From the NCBI RefSeq assembly GCF_018991925.1, contig NW_024736071.1:15358787-15422786 (forward strand): a DNA stretch of 64,000 bases, given 5' to 3'. Both the position numbers and the translations under genes were made by a program. Numbering within the stretch: the stretch's first letter is position 1; each line of letters opens with the position of its first letter. This DNA comes from Homarus americanus (taxonomy: Eukaryota > Arthropoda > Malacostraca > Decapoda > Nephropidae). Below the pieces are notes generated by a model. That model was not told the origin of the DNA, made no database searches, and saw only the letters and a list, made by a program, of their open reading frames with translations. Positions 49,546-61,687 of the stretch are shown here, in pieces.

Positions 49546-49675
49546 TCGTCCTGCTGGTGGCGCCTCGTTATATATTACAGGTGAGAGAGACTTGGGACAG
49601 TGGGGGATATTATTTAAGAGATGAAACAAGTAAAGAGCCGTAAAGCGAACATGCAGAGTGTTGAGGGTGACCTAC

Positions 49676-49982
49676 TTGGCCGTCTTGGGGGAGGTCACCA
49701 CAACCTTGTAGTCACCATCTTCCTCAGTTGGTAATTCGATGTCGATACTCTTGGAGCGGAGGGACTTGGGAGGTTCGAGGGAGACTGAGCGCGTGAGGCC
49801 CGCTGTGACGGACTTGAGCAGTTCCTCCGGGTCGGGGAAGCTGGCGAAGGCAAAGTCGAGGGAGGCGGCTCTGTCCCTGCGAGACGGCACCTCCAGGAAC
49901 ACGTCCGTCACCCCTTCCTTTCCCTCCAACCCCTCCCTGCTGCTGCTCCCGCGCTGCTGCTGGTGGAGCTGCTGCTGGTGGA

Positions 49983-50044
<62 letters not shown>

Positions 50045-50835
50045 CCTCCTCCCTGCTCCCCACTTTGCTCCCCATCACCGTACTCACTAGAGGAACCCAA
50101 GTACTGAAAGGAACCGTGGTGGCTATATCCACCATCACTTAAATCAAAACTGTTCTCCTGTGAACTGAGCTCGGTGCTCGTGTTCATACAGAAGATGGCA
50201 GGTTGACGCTCCAACTTAGGAGAGACTGTTTTACTGCGCGGCGCCGTGGCCACGCTAGTCGGTGCTTCTTCCTGCGTGGGCGACGCCGACGACGGTGAGT
50301 TAGGACTGAGCGTTACCTTGATGCGACAGATCACCTCGTGCAGCTCGTCACTCGAGCTGTCCTCGTCCCAGTCCTCGTCCTCCTCGTCCTCCACCTCCTC
50401 ACGCGAGCTGTCCAGACTGCTCACGAAGTCAAGTGACATGTTGTAGGGAATTCTTCTGCCCTCACAGCCAAAGCGTCGTGACAGCGATTCTATATACACA
50501 CAGTGGACGCACTGGTGGCTCGCCTTGTCAAGTGAGGATGGACGCGAGTTCTTCTTGCGGGACGAGGAGTCGGTGTCGTCGACGTCGCCACAACCAGAGT
50601 CGAAACTCTTGGAACGTTTTGGGCCGAGGTAGGGCACGCGGAGCAGAAAGGACTGCCGTTCCGCGGGTGACGAGGACGACGACGACGACTCTCGCCGTCC
50701 CGGCTTGAGCTGCATCTCGTCGAATGAAGCAGAGCGGATCTGCGGCGGAACATCCAAGCTGTTCTGTTGCTTCATCTCGGCGCCCGTGGGCGTCCGAGAC
50801 CGCATAAACGTGTGTCGCAGCTTGGCGATGTTCAT
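49676..50835 (-). CDS. rdgA: Diacylglycerol kinase (DGK zeta/iota, rdgA class), first coding exon: disordered N-terminal leader
   Basis: First coding exon of a lipid kinase that phosphorylates diacylglycerol to phosphatidic acid. Start: ATG at 50835-50833 in a good context (GCC before it); an in-frame TGA lies upstream, and the longer frame begins only at a GTG. End: donor GTAGGT at 49675-49670. The exon codes 386 codons plus two bases, and AA|G joins exon B to make Lys387. Residues 31-40 contain RSASFDE and 74-80 RSKSFDS; a short Cys/His patch is at 109-124; residues 145-165 are very acidic; Q19 spans 266-284, followed by two LHQQQ units; the end has RAASLDF (322-328), RSVSLE and RSKSIDIE. 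No catalytic domain is present. The leader is Ser-rich and probably disordered. Assignment rests on exact splice-phase continuity with exon B and on a resemblance I recall to arthropod rdgA leaders. If the donor is skipped, TAG at 49674-49672 ends the protein right after Lys387. Confidence 0.82.
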
Positions 50836-51010
50836 GGCGGGGCGTGGGTTGGGGGCGTGGGCACGTGTTACTTGGGTCGCCGGTAGCGATCCTCCCCTGG
50901 GGGTCGTGGACACCCCAGGGGCTCCTCACAAGGGCCACGTCACCCCGCCCCTCTCCGGGCTTCCCCTGACGCCAGCCCCTGTTAAATCAACAGGACATAG
51001 TAAGGTTAGT
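50836..51010 (-). promoter_or_regulatory. 5' UTR or proximal promoter of the DGK gene
   Basis: This is the most GC- and CpG-rich non-repetitive stretch of the window. Read on the minus strand it has a GC box (GGGGCGGGG, near 50950), a CRE half site GTGACGTGG (near 50937) and an E-box CACGTG (near 50866). A TTTAACAG|GGG sequence near 50982 could be a splice acceptor for an upstream untranslated exon. I see no clear TATA box. The transcription start cannot be placed from sequence alone. Confidence 0.4.
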
Positions 51011-51429
51011 GTTTACATTATGAACTTCCCGTGCTGGGTGACCACTGGAGTGCCTCTACACAGCACACACGCCTCACTACCCATGTAAACAAACACGGAC
51101 ACACGTCTTCACAAACTTACTGACAAACAAATACGTACAAACACATGTATATAATTTAAACACTCATACACTCCCCACGTCCTCCCCACGTCCTCGTCAC
51201 AACTAAACAGTTAAACGCGTCGTTCTGCATTACCTAACGGACCACCACACCAAGAGCCCTCAGGCATGACTCAATCATCTCATGGAATTTAATCTTTGTT
51301 AAGGGCCACCTGGCGACTCTATACCCAAACTTTACAACACAAAACTGATAGAGTTGAGGGGGTAGGATGGACACCCCCCCCCCTCACCCTCCCCTCCCTC
51401 CCTCGTAATCTCAATGATCAAGCAGTTGG

Positions 51430-51590
51430 ATTCAATTTCAGTGAGGGAAGAGTGGAATAGAGGATGGAGGGAAGAAAGGATGGATGGAAAGGAGGAAATA
51501 TATAAGTAAAGGGAGGACGAAAAGAAGAGAGGAAAGAAGGAATGGAGAAAAGACGGGGGAGGCGGAAAGAAACGGGGAGATGTAATAGTA
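51430..51590. repeat. Purine-rich tract
   Basis: Loose GGAAGGA/GGATGG sequence, no regular unit. Confidence 0.65.
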
Positions 51591-52025
51591 TGAAAATTTT
51601 TTGATCTGTTAATAATAATAGTAAATATAATAATAAAATAATAAAAATAATTAATAACACAATTTACCAGCAATAGTTCGTTACGCTGTTCTTTCGAAAT
51701 TTAAAACAACACAACAACATTTGACAAACTCGGTAAAATACCTTCCTTCTACGTCAAACATCACCATTTAATCGATGAGAAATACGACCAATGACAACAC
51801 TCGCCTGCTTCATTAATTGACTCGTTGACCCTCACCGCCACTGAGCGTTTCATTAACGTTAACCAATACCCTCGTTATACTATTGTTTTATCGAGTCTGA
51901 TAATTAGTTCATTTACTGCTAATTGACGCCGCCGCTGTCCTAATTATCACAAGGGGATGCCAGTGAGGGTTTACTGTTGATATTATTGAGATGCTATTAA
52001 TTATTTGTTTGTTTGTGGGGATGGT

Positions 52026-52026
<1 letters not shown>

Positions 52027-52070
<44 letters not shown>
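52027..52070. repeat. (CAGA)n microsatellite
   Basis: Pure CAGA of about 44 bases. Confidence 0.95.
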
Positions 52071-52071
<1 letters not shown>

Positions 52072-52212
52072 GATATTCAGCCAGACAAAAAAGGGAGGGA
52101 TAATTGAGGTGGGGTATAAGGAAGAAGGGAGAAGAGGGTTGGGAAATGAAGAATGAACAGATGAAGAAGAAAAGAAAGAGGAGAGGAGGAGGAGGGATAT
52201 CAACACCAGCAC

Positions 52213-52400
52213 ATCTTCCATACCTGTATAATCTAGGCCATATACACACACCTCCCATACCTGTATAATCTACGCCACCTATGCACACCTTCCATACCTG
52301 TATAATATACGCCACCTACGCACACCTTCTATACCTGTATAATCCACGCCATATACACACACCTTTCATACCTGTATAATCTACGCCACATACGCACCTC
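52213..52400. repeat. 37-bp minisatellite
   Basis: Five copies of CCATACCTGTATAATCTACG then CCACCTATGCACACCTT. Confidence 0.9.
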
Positions 52401-52496
52401 TGGCTTGTAAGTATCCAATAGGCTGGCGAGGTAACCTATGATTTTCGCGTAATAAATATAAGAAGTATGATGCCAAGAAATAATGTAGACATTGTT

Positions 52497-52499
<3 letters not shown>

Positions 52500-52552
<53 letters not shown>
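52500..52552. repeat. (CA)n microsatellite
   Basis: Pure CA of about 53 bases. Confidence 0.95.
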
Positions 52553-52554
<2 letters not shown>

Positions 52555-52726
52555 TAGAAAACATTCACTGTCTAGATTATTGTCATTCAATTGTTCTATC
52601 CTCTTTGTTCAGTGTAAACTAAAATAATAATAAATTCACAAAATAAAGAAAAGCTGTCAAACTAATTAAACACATATTTACGCTCCCGTTATTAATTAAA
52701 AGTGAAGGATCTCTGGGTGAATGGAG

Positions 52727-53450
52727 TGGGCGGGCAGAGTGAAGGGTGGGTGGGCAGAGTGAGGGGTGGTGGGGCAGAGTGAGGAGTGGGTGGGCAGAGT
52801 GAGGAGTGGGTGGGCAGAGTGAGGAGGAGTGGGGCAGAGTGAGGAGTGGGTGGGGCAAAGTTAGGGAGGGTGGGGCAGAGGAGTGGGGGGCAGAATGAAG
52901 GGGTGGGGCGGGCAGAGTGGGAGGGGGGTGGCGGGCAGAGGAGGAGGAGGGCAAAGGGAGGTAAAAAGCAAGTTAGGGGAGGGTGGGGCAAAGTTAGGGG
53001 AGGGTGGGCAGAGTGAGGAGGGTGGGCAAAGTTAGGGAGGGGGGGGCAGAGTTAGGAGTGGGTGGGGCAGAGGAGGGAGGGCAGAGTGAGGAGGGTGGGC
53101 AGAATGAAGGGGTGGGCGGGCAGAGTGAGGGGGCAGAGGAGGGGTGGGCGGGCAGAGGAGGGGTGGGCGGGTGAATTAGCGGGTGGGCGGGCAGAGTGAG
53201 GGGTGGGCGGGAGGAGGGGTGGGCGGGCAGAGGAGGGGTGGGCGGGGCAGAGTGAGGGGAGGGCGGGCAGAGTGGGGGGTGGGCGGGCAGAGGAGGGGTG
53301 GCGGGCAGAGGAGGAGGGTGGGCAGAGGAGGAGGGGTGGGGTGGAGGAGGAGGTGGGCAGAGTGCGTGGAGCGAGCGGGTTGAGTGAGGGGTGGTGGGCA
53401 GAGTGCGGAGGGGTGGGCAGAGGAGGGGTGGATGAGTGTAGAAGAGTGGA
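52727..53450. repeat. 20-bp G-rich minisatellite
   Basis: GGTGGGCAGAGTGAGGAGTG and shortened forms; plus strand almost without C and rich in GGG runs. Confidence 0.88.
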
Positions 53451-53489
53451 GGGTGAGTGAGGGAGTCAACAGGTGGTGAGAGTAGGCGA

Positions 53490-53710
53490 GTGGTTGGAGT
53501 AAGGGGAGGAGCAGTGAGGGGGTAGGAGGAGGGGTGAGGGGAAGGAGGAGGAGGGAAGGAGGAGAGGGAAGGAGGAGTGAGGGAAGGAGGAGGAGGGAAG
53601 GAGTGAGGGAAGGAGGAGTGAAGGGGGGGTGAAGGGGGGGAGTGAAGGAGGAGGGGTGAGGGGAGGAGGGGATGAGGGGAAGGAGGGATGAGGGGAAGAA
53701 GGGGTCACAT
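53490..53710. repeat. GGAGGAGGGAAGG purine repeat
   Basis: Polypurine plus strand following the G-rich array. Confidence 0.85.
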
Positions 53711-54049
53711 CAACATAAGTAATACACATAACACCTTAACTAACCACAACAATACAACACCACCACCACCACCTCAACAATACTACAACCACAACGCATT
53801 AAGCATCAACCAAGCGCAGACAAAACCTCTCACGAACCATTACCATAGCGAGGTATATATAGAACTAATGGCACGCGTCTTGTAAATTAATGTAGTTACT
53901 GCTAGAGACTGTCATGTTAACGTTTTCTTTTATACTCCCATAAGACCCCATGTTTTCTTGAACCTCTAAAAGAAAAAATCCATTGCTTTTTTTTTTAACC
54001 CCCGTAAACCCCTGTAACCATGGGATAAATTAGATTGGCACCAACAGCT

Positions 54050-54135
54050 TACTAGGCCATGTGGACCTTGTCATATCTCGATCAGACCTTCCAAATTTGG
54101 TGCAAATCCGTAAACACGTTCACGAGTTATCTCTA
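54050..54135. repeat. Possible dispersed-repeat fragment
   Basis: CCAAATTTGGTGCAAATCCG then ACACGTTCACGAGTTATC resembles a 3' motif I recall from arthropod dispersed repeats. No open frame; family unknown. Confidence 0.25.
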
Positions 54136-54556
54136 TCTATCTATCTCTCCTGGTAATCTGATGGACTGAGCTGTGCCTGTCATCTCTATGCTTGTTATGT
54201 TACAGTCTCTCCTCCCTGTGAGAGAGCTCGTACACTGCACGTCCTGTATTACACGTTGGACTTGAGCCACGTACTGCCAGTGAGCAGATCAAGAGGATTT
54301 ACCTTAATAATACAGAGGCTGGGATACTGTAAACACGGGTATAGTCAACACTGCCACTGATGGTCGTGTTTGATCACCCAGACCCAGGCATGTTGTCCAA
54401 TCTCACTTGATTTATATAACTCAGGAGGAGGGTTCATGGGAGCATCATTAAGTTCCAACATAATGGATAAGACTTTAAATTAATGGTTCCTGGAGGTGGA
54501 CTCACGACACAAAACAGACGACATAATCATTATTTATTAACTAGTAATCGTACCCA

Positions 54557-54904
<348 letters not shown>

Positions 54905-54912
54905 CAGGAGAA

Positions 54913-55012
54913 NNNNNNNNNNNNNNNNNNNNNNNNNNNNNNNNNNNNNNNNNNNNNNNNNNNNNNNNNNNNNNNNNNNNNNNNNNNNNNNNNNNNNNNN
55001 NNNNNNNNNNNN
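54913..55012. other. Assembly gap of 100 N
   Basis: Exactly 100 N, the usual placeholder for a gap of unknown size, right after a long CA tract and before a C-rich tract. Confidence 0.99.
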
Positions 55013-55310
55013 TGCCTCACCCCTCCCCACCCCCTCACCCCTCCCCCCCCAGCCCCACCCCTCACCCCTGCCCCACCCCCCTCACCCTCCCCCCCTCACC
55101 CCCCCCTGCCCTCACCACCCCCACCCCCACCCCCTCCCCTCCTCACCCCCCTACCCCCACCTCTCCCCTCACCTCCCCCTCACCCTCCCTCCCCCCCCCC
55201 ACCCTCCCCACCCCCACCCTCACCCCTCCCCACCTCACCCTCATCCTCCTCACCCCTACCCCTCTCCTTCAACCTCACCTCACCCCCTTCCCCCCCTTCA
55301 ATCAACACAA
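55013..55310. repeat. CCCCTCACCC-type C-rich tract
   Basis: Irregular C-rich sequence; G-rich on minus with many G4-capable runs. Confidence 0.85.
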
Positions 55311-55504
55311 CGTCTCTCACACTGTAATATCTGTCTGTTTGTGCGTCTCTCTTCTTATTTACTCCTTCTATATATATATATTTATCTATATTTTTCCCTC
55401 TCTTTCTTTCTCTCCTCCTCCCTTTCTCACTCACTCCCCATTCACACACACACTCTCTCTCTCGCCATAAAAATATTCAAAATCTTATATATTATCCAAT
55501 ATTT

Positions 55505-55507
<3 letters not shown>

Positions 55508-55583
<76 letters not shown>

Positions 55584-55645
55584 TGTATGTGTGTGTGGGG
55601 TAATAATGGATGTATGTATTTATAATCCTGAGTTGATGTTTGGGG

Positions 55646-55676
<31 letters not shown>
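55508..55676. repeat. (GT)n and (GA)n microsatellites
   Basis: GT at 55508-55598 and GA at 55646-55676, with unique sequence between. Confidence 0.94.
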
Positions 55677-55754
55677 TCACAGGTAACAGGTAAGATAGCA
55701 TAAATTAGGTTGACACGGAGGAATTCTTGTCATTTACTGTTATATTGTCGCAGT

Positions 55755-55755
<1 letters not shown>

Positions 55756-55808
<53 letters not shown>
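55756..55808. repeat. (CA)n microsatellite
   Basis: Pure CA of about 52 bases. Confidence 0.95.
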
Positions 55809-55810
<2 letters not shown>

Positions 55811-56164
55811 GTTTTATTAAAGTTGACGTGTAAGTATGATTGAACGGGGTGAGAAAAACGTAAGAATACTCTACCCAGATATCCATTCAATACATCTTGT
55901 TTATAGTTTTGCCAGATAAAAGAAATTTTATTTTGATTTGACTTGAATAAAAAACAGATAAAAGAAATAATGAAAGAAAGAGAGAGAAAGAGAGAATGAT
56001 TCCGTTTGCGTATTTTTTTTTTGATGAGTCGTGAAAATGGATGATGGTTGAGAAATTCCAAATATTTGAAAGCAGATTTTAATGAGGGATGAGAAATGAT
56101 GGCGGTGTGTGTGTGTGTGTGTGTGGATGGGAAAATCTCTGTCATGATTGTTAACAGAAAATTG

Positions 56165-56166
56165 AG

Positions 56167-56198
<32 letters not shown>
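56165..56198. repeat. (CAGA)n microsatellite
   Basis: Pure CAGA of 34 bases. A GT run lies at 56104-56125. Confidence 0.93.
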
Positions 56199-56201
<3 letters not shown>

Positions 56202-56391
56202 CGATTAAATGCTTTTATTAAGTATTGCAATCTATGACGTACGAATTATTAGACAGTAATCGAATCTAAATTATATATTCAGGATATCAAGAAGAGCTGA
56301 AATGAACTAAATTGATCCACACACAGAATTAAACTCCCCAGGTTCCTCCCCATCTCTCTCCTTCCTCTCCCCAATCACCAAAACTCCTAGG

Positions 56392-56394
<3 letters not shown>

Positions 56395-56425
<31 letters not shown>

Positions 56426-56760
56426 GCTCCATAACCACTAGAAACACCCCCCACCCCCCACACACCCCACACCCCGCCACACCCCCCACACCCCGCACAC
56501 CCCCACACCCCAACCCCCCACACCCCGCCACACACCCCACACCCCGCCACACCCCCCACCCACCCTCCACCTCAGCTCCCTGCGACTCCACACTTTCAAT
56601 AGCCAGAATCTCATTACCGACCTTCAGAGACATTAAAAGCAATCATTGAGAGAGGATACCTGGGCCACACCTCCCCATCCACCCACTCCCACCCACCCCC
56701 ACTCCCACCCACCCACCCCACCCCACCCACCCACCCCCCACCCCCCAGCGTTTATACCCT
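56395..56760. repeat. (CT)n and C-rich ACACCCC minisatellites
   Basis: CT at 56395-56423, CCCCACACCCCGCCACA units at 56446-56570, and CCCACC repeats at 56668-56750. Confidence 0.85.
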
Positions 56761-57034
56761 CACCTGTCGTCCACACCTCTCATTCATTCCTGCCACACCC
56801 ACCACCTCTCACCACACCACTCATTTACACCTGAAAACACCCTCACTCATTCATTCCTCTCACCCACAGTTCTCAACACACCAACCAGCGTCTACACTCA
56901 CCTGTCGCGCCTCACCTCTTAATCACTCCATCTCTCACTCGTTTCTCTAGCTCACACCTCCTCCACTCATTCACACCTCTCGCTCACACCTCTCATTCAC
57001 TCGTTTCTCTCACCACACTTCAACAGTTCGTCAT

Positions 57035-57085
57035 TCTCACCTTGTTGACCTCCCACCCCACCCCACCCCACCCCACCCCACCCCA
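57035..57085. repeat. (CCCCA)n repeat
   Basis: About eight CCCCA pentamers. Confidence 0.9.
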
Positions 57086-57355
57086 GCCACCTGAAAACAG
57101 TCTTAAAGAACTCATTTTATCTCAATGTTGTCAAAAGGTTTTCTTACTTCCAAGTCAGTAAAAGTTGTATATAAATTCCGGTATTTCACTAACATTTATA
57201 TATTTTTTTAACATTTATTGCTTTTTTTTAACATTTCTCAAACACCTGAAGAGCTTTAATTAACATTGTCAAGTGTTTTAACGTACAAATACTAAACAAA
57301 AAATGTTGAAATTGTTTTAAAACGTTTTCTTTAGTCCTCGTGACAACAAGTCCCC

Positions 57356-57505
57356 TGTGTGTGTGTGTGTGTGTGTGTGTGCCTGTGTGTCTATATGATT
57401 GTGTTTATGAATATGCGTATACGCGTATTGGTACCTATCTGTGTACGTGTGTGTATGTGTTTGTATGTGTTTATCTGTATGTGTGTGTCTGTGTGTGTAC
57501 GTGTG
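57356..57505. repeat. GT-rich microsatellite, imperfect
   Basis: GT run at 57356-57380 followed by degenerate TGTGTATGTGTTTG sequence. Confidence 0.9.
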
Positions 57506-57999
57506 GCAAACTGACATGATTTACGAGTCAGTAAGTCGTTTTCTATAAGTAAGAGTGACGTCAACAATTACAGGCGTTCGCGTAAGCTCTCCGGATGCAA
57601 TAAAGAACGAGAAATCCAATCTGAATCCATTGAGTGGATTTTATGAGAGTCGCAGGTGATTACAGGGTACTCGTCACCTCTCATCAACGCCAGCTGCAGG
57701 GGGGAAAGGTCTGGCTACCGCTTACCAACTCTCTCTCTCTCTCTCATCTTTATCTATCCTTCTCACTACTTTCTTCTCTTCTTCCACTCACCATCACTTT
57801 CATCAATCCTACCATTTTCCTGTACTTTATCCCCTATTTCCCGTAACCGCTATTTACACCCCACCCCCTCCCTACCACCTCTTGTTTCCCTAACCGGTCG
57901 CTTTACGGGGAAATAACCGGATTTTCTGACCGGATTCGCCTACAGCGGACGTGACCGGGAAGGATTGAGGTAATCCCAGCCTGTGTAGAGGACCATTAG

Positions 58000-58096
<97 letters not shown>
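58000..58096. repeat. (TG)n microsatellite
   Basis: Pure TG of about 96 bases. Confidence 0.96.
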
Positions 58097-58097
<1 letters not shown>

Positions 58098-58229
58098 ATA
58101 GGAGAAAATGCCAGAAGAAAGGTCTCCCGCCTCCCTCTCTCAATAAATCTTTCAGTAACATAGATAAATGTTTATAACCCGAACCTTGTCGAGGAAATGT
58201 TCATGTGAATAACGAAAGACCAGACCTTT

Positions 58230-58300
58230 TCCCTTATACACCACACCACACCATACCACACTACACTATACTACACTACACTACACTACACTACACTACC
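58230..58300. repeat. ACTACACTACA repeat
   Basis: CACTA pentamers in a short run, followed by a GA run at 58336-58358. Confidence 0.88.
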
Positions 58301-58499
58301 ACTCCAATCACCACTACATTAATGACCCCTAAGACAGAGAGAGAGAGAGAGAGAGAGACCCTAAATTGTTATCATCATCATCGTCGTCAAAAAATAGGAA
58401 AAATAAAATTCCCCCACCACACAAAAGTTCCCCGGTATGGCAGACTTAATTACAAAATACAAGATTCCCTCACAGCCACACTTTTACCCCTAAGTCGTT

Positions 58500-58860
58500 G
58501 TCCTGTTATTTTCTTCATTATTATTCCTATTTCTTCTTTATTATTGGGATTTTTTTTTTCGTTTTTTTTTCTTTTCTGTTTTCGCTTTTATTGCCTTTGC
58601 GTTTTTGTTTTTCGTTTTTTTTATATTTTTTCTTTGTGATTTTTTTTGGGGGCTTTTATTAATTACTTTTGTTTGTTATTATTTCTTATTTTTATTCATT
58701 TTCCTTTTATTCATTATTTACATCTTTTGTTCGTCTTTTTTTTCTATTTTCCATCTATTCCTCAGTCTATTTTTTTATTTTGGTATTTTTGCTATTTTTT
58801 GGGTATTTTTAATTTTGTCCTTTTTTTTTTAATTTTACCTCATTATCCTTCCTAACAACC
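58500..58860. other. T-rich stretch
   Basis: Strongly T-biased plus strand with many T8-T10 runs. No regular unit. Confidence 0.75.
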
Positions 58861-59116
58861 TTTCCTGACTTGACTGATGTATATATTGTTTATCATACAA
58901 GAGGGAGTTTTTTTTTCCTCAATATCTATTTCTTCGTTTTATTTTCCTCTTTCCTTTACTCCTCCTCCTCCTACATCCTATCATCCTACCTCTCTCTTCT
59001 TCCTCTTCGTTATATCTCTTTCTTCCTTATTTACGCAAAGTTTTAGTTTATAATTTCTATAATGGCGTATACTAACCTTTACGCCCTTAATGACCTTCGT
59101 TGTAGGAGCGTAGTAA

Positions 59117-59160
59117 TAACATAACAACAACAACAACAACAACAATAACAACAATAACAG
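59117..59160. repeat. (CAA)n microsatellite
   Basis: AACAACAAC with TAACA interruptions. Confidence 0.9.
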
Positions 59161-59164
59161 CAAG

Positions 59165-59450
59165 TTCCTCCCTCCCTCTTGCGCCTTCTCTCCCTACTTC
59201 CCTTTCACTTTCTTACTCCTTCTCTGTCTCTTTCTTTCTCTTCCTCCCTGCCCTTCTTCTACTCCCCCTCTCCTTCTCTCTTCTTCCTATTTCATCTCCT
59301 TTTCCCTCCTCCTCTTTTTTCCTCCTTCCATCTCTCCTCGCCTCCTCTCCTTCCTTCTCTCCCTCCCCTCCTTCCTTCCCTCCCTCATCTCCTCTCCCTC
59401 TTTCCTTCCCTCCCTCACCTCCACTCCCCTCCTTCCTTCCCTCCCTCCTA
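59165..59450. repeat. Polypyrimidine tract
   Basis: CTCCTTCC-type plus strand of about 285 bases. Confidence 0.82.
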
Positions 59451-59537
59451 AGACACACAGACAGTCGAGTAATTAAAAGAACGATGGCAAAGACTGGACC
59501 ATCTCAACCAGGGACGGCCTAATTACAAAACAGCCGT

Positions 59538-59872
59538 AATGACAGTAGTAATGACATTGATATTGACAGTGGTGGTGACAGTGGTGGTGACAGTGATATT
59601 GACAGTGGTGTTGACAGTGGTAATGAGATTGATGACAGTGGTAATGTCAGTGGTCAAAATCGTAGCGATGAAAATGCTAATTCTATTGACGACGAAAAAT
59701 AACAATGATAATGACAGTGGTTATGGCAGTGATAATGACGATGATAATGACGATGATAATGACGATGATAATGATAATGACGATGATAATGACGATGATA
59801 ATGACGATGATAATGACGATGATAATGACGATGATAATGACGATGATAATGACGATGATAATGACGGTGGAG
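59538..59872. repeat. GACAGTGGT repeat and 12-bp GACGATGATAAT minisatellite
   Basis: Degenerate GACAGTGGTGGT units to 59700, then a 12-bp array (59735-59870, about 11 copies). Poly-Asp/Asn frames are artefacts. Confidence 0.92.
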
Positions 59873-59964
59873 CCTAAGTCACCAGGTCATCATATCACCA
59901 ACACTTAAGTCCCTCTGCACTCTCCCCCTTCGTTAGTGACAGCTGCCCTGGACCTGATCCTTAA

Positions 59965-60178
59965 ATGCCTGGGGTGGGCTGGGTGGGTTCAGTGAGTCCT
60001 GGGGTGGGCTAGATGGGTTCAGTGGGTTCTGGGGTGGGTCTGGTGGCTCCTCGGGTGGGCTGGGTGGGTTCAGTGGGTCTTGGGATGGGTATGGTCGCTC
60101 CTGGGGTGGGCTTGGTGGGTTCTGGGGTGGGCTTGGTGCGTTCTGGGGTGGGCTTGGTGGGTTCTGGGCTGACTTACA
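59965..60178. repeat. 21- to 30-bp G-rich minisatellite
   Basis: Units with CTGGGGTGGGCTTGGTGGGT and a TTCAGTGGGT extension in some. Confidence 0.85.
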
Positions 60179-60339
60179 CGGCTACCGAATATTGCACGAC
60201 GCTCTGGATGAAAGAAAGTGACCTCGATACAACACATTATTATAAATATTCATGATGAGAGATTTTGGCAACACTGACGGTAAAAGATTGGTAACACTGA
60301 CGGGGACAGATTGGTATCACTGACGGGGAAAAAGAACAA

Positions 60340-60720
60340 AGTTATCCCTTCCATTTTCTTTACTTTCCCTTCTCTCGTTTTCTTTCATCTATCAATTCTT
60401 TCTTTCTTTCTTCATTACGTTATTATTTTCCTCTCCCTTTCCCCACTACTTTACTTAATATCCTTCAATCTATTTCTTGACCGAGCTATTATGTCTTCCT
60501 CCTTCCTCGTCTTCCTTTTGCCATCTCCTTTCCATCTTCCCTTTCTCCTCTTCCTTCCCCTTCCTTCGTCTTCGCCTTCTCCTCTTCCTTCCCCTATCAC
60601 TCTTCCCTTTCCTCCCTTCCTTCCTCTCGTCTTCCCTTTCCTCCCTTCCTTCCTTCCTCTTCTTCCCTTCCTTCCTCTTGTCCTTCTTCCCTTTCTCCTC
60701 TCCCCCACTACCCTCTATCC
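60340..60720. repeat. Polypyrimidine tract
   Basis: TTCCCTTCC-type sequence with loose 20- to 24-bp repetition near 60600-60690. Confidence 0.8.
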
Positions 60721-60785
60721 TACCTGGACCAGACAGTTAATCGCCGCGATATCCTCCGTCCATCCACCCAGGCCGTGACACACAC

Positions 60786-60789
<4 letters not shown>

Positions 60790-60865
<76 letters not shown>
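60790..60865. repeat. (CA)n microsatellite
   Basis: Pure CA of about 75 bases. Confidence 0.96.
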
Positions 60866-60867
<2 letters not shown>

Positions 60868-60899
60868 GTAATTTTCCCCCTGAGATCAGCCACCTCCAT

Positions 60900-61350
60900 T
60901 ATTCCTCTCTCTCTTTCTTCTCTTTCTTTCTTTTTCTCTCTCTCTATCTCTCCCTGTTTCTATCTTATGTTCTTCTCCTCCCCCTTACTTCCTTCATAAT
61001 ATATACTCTCTCTCTCTCTCTCTCTCTTCTTCCTTTACTTCCTCGTATCTTTATTATCCCCTTTTATCATCCACTTTGCTTCCTACTTCCCTTACTACCC
61101 CTACAACCCCTCATATCCCCCTCACCCCCCTCACCTCCCTCCTTACTCACCTGCATCTACCACCTCTCCTCAAATTACCCCTTGATTAAGCTTTCTCTCC
61201 CCCTCTCTCTTTTATCCATCTTCTACCTATTACCCTTGGTTACGAACCCCCTCATCCCCTCCTCACCTCCCCCACCCCTCCTCACCCCCACCCCCTCATC
61301 CCTCCTCACCCCACCCTCCTCACACCCCTGCACCCCCACTTTCCTCTCCT
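60900..61350. other. Pyrimidine-rich stretch with a CT run
   Basis: CT run at 61004-61027, then C-rich CCCCTCACC sequence. No gene seen. Confidence 0.75.
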
Positions 61351-61410
61351 CTCTCAACCTTGTGTCTCCTACCTACGTCATGACCTCAGCTTATGTAGGA
61401 ACTCAGAAAG

Positions 61411-61453
61411 CCATCCATCCATCCATCCATCCATCCATCCATCCATCCATCCA
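61411..61453. repeat. (CATC)n microsatellite
   Basis: About ten ATCC tetramers. Confidence 0.95.
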
Positions 61454-61639
61454 CAAAATTATTCCTCTATCTCTCTCTCTTTCTCTTCCTATTTTTGTTT
61501 CTTCTCTTCTAATTATTTCCTGCGACCGAGTATTTGTTGTTGTTTTTTTTGTTTGTTCAGAAAATAAATGTAAATATTTTGTTGATATTTTTTTGTGTCT
61601 TGTTACAAAAGGGAATGAAATGATACCTCGTTAGTGTGT

Positions 61640-61641
61640 TT

Positions 61642-61685
<44 letters not shown>

Positions 61686-61687
61686 TC
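61640..61687. repeat. (TTTC)n microsatellite
   Basis: Eleven or so TTTC tetramers, followed by TC-rich sequence to 62150. Confidence 0.95.

Larger units (their letters stand above)
46531..49675 (-). other. 3.1-kb intron between exons A and B
   Basis: Runs from donor GTAGGT to acceptor TCCACAG. It contains the 20-bp minisatellite, TTAGG-like sequence, an old LINE 3' fragment and the 35-bp minisatellite. Unique AT-rich sequence at 47210-48210 and 49240-49530 shows nothing else. Confidence 0.8.

Noticed and set aside
49672..49674. TAG as the true end of a 387-residue protein unrelated to DGK
   Set aside because: The GTAGGT donor two bases before it gives a perfect in-frame join to exon B; kept only as an alternative-splicing possibility.
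50836..50913. Longer start for the DGK leader (26 extra codons)
   Set aside because: That frame opens at GTG, not ATG, with a TGA just upstream; ATG 50835 has a better context.
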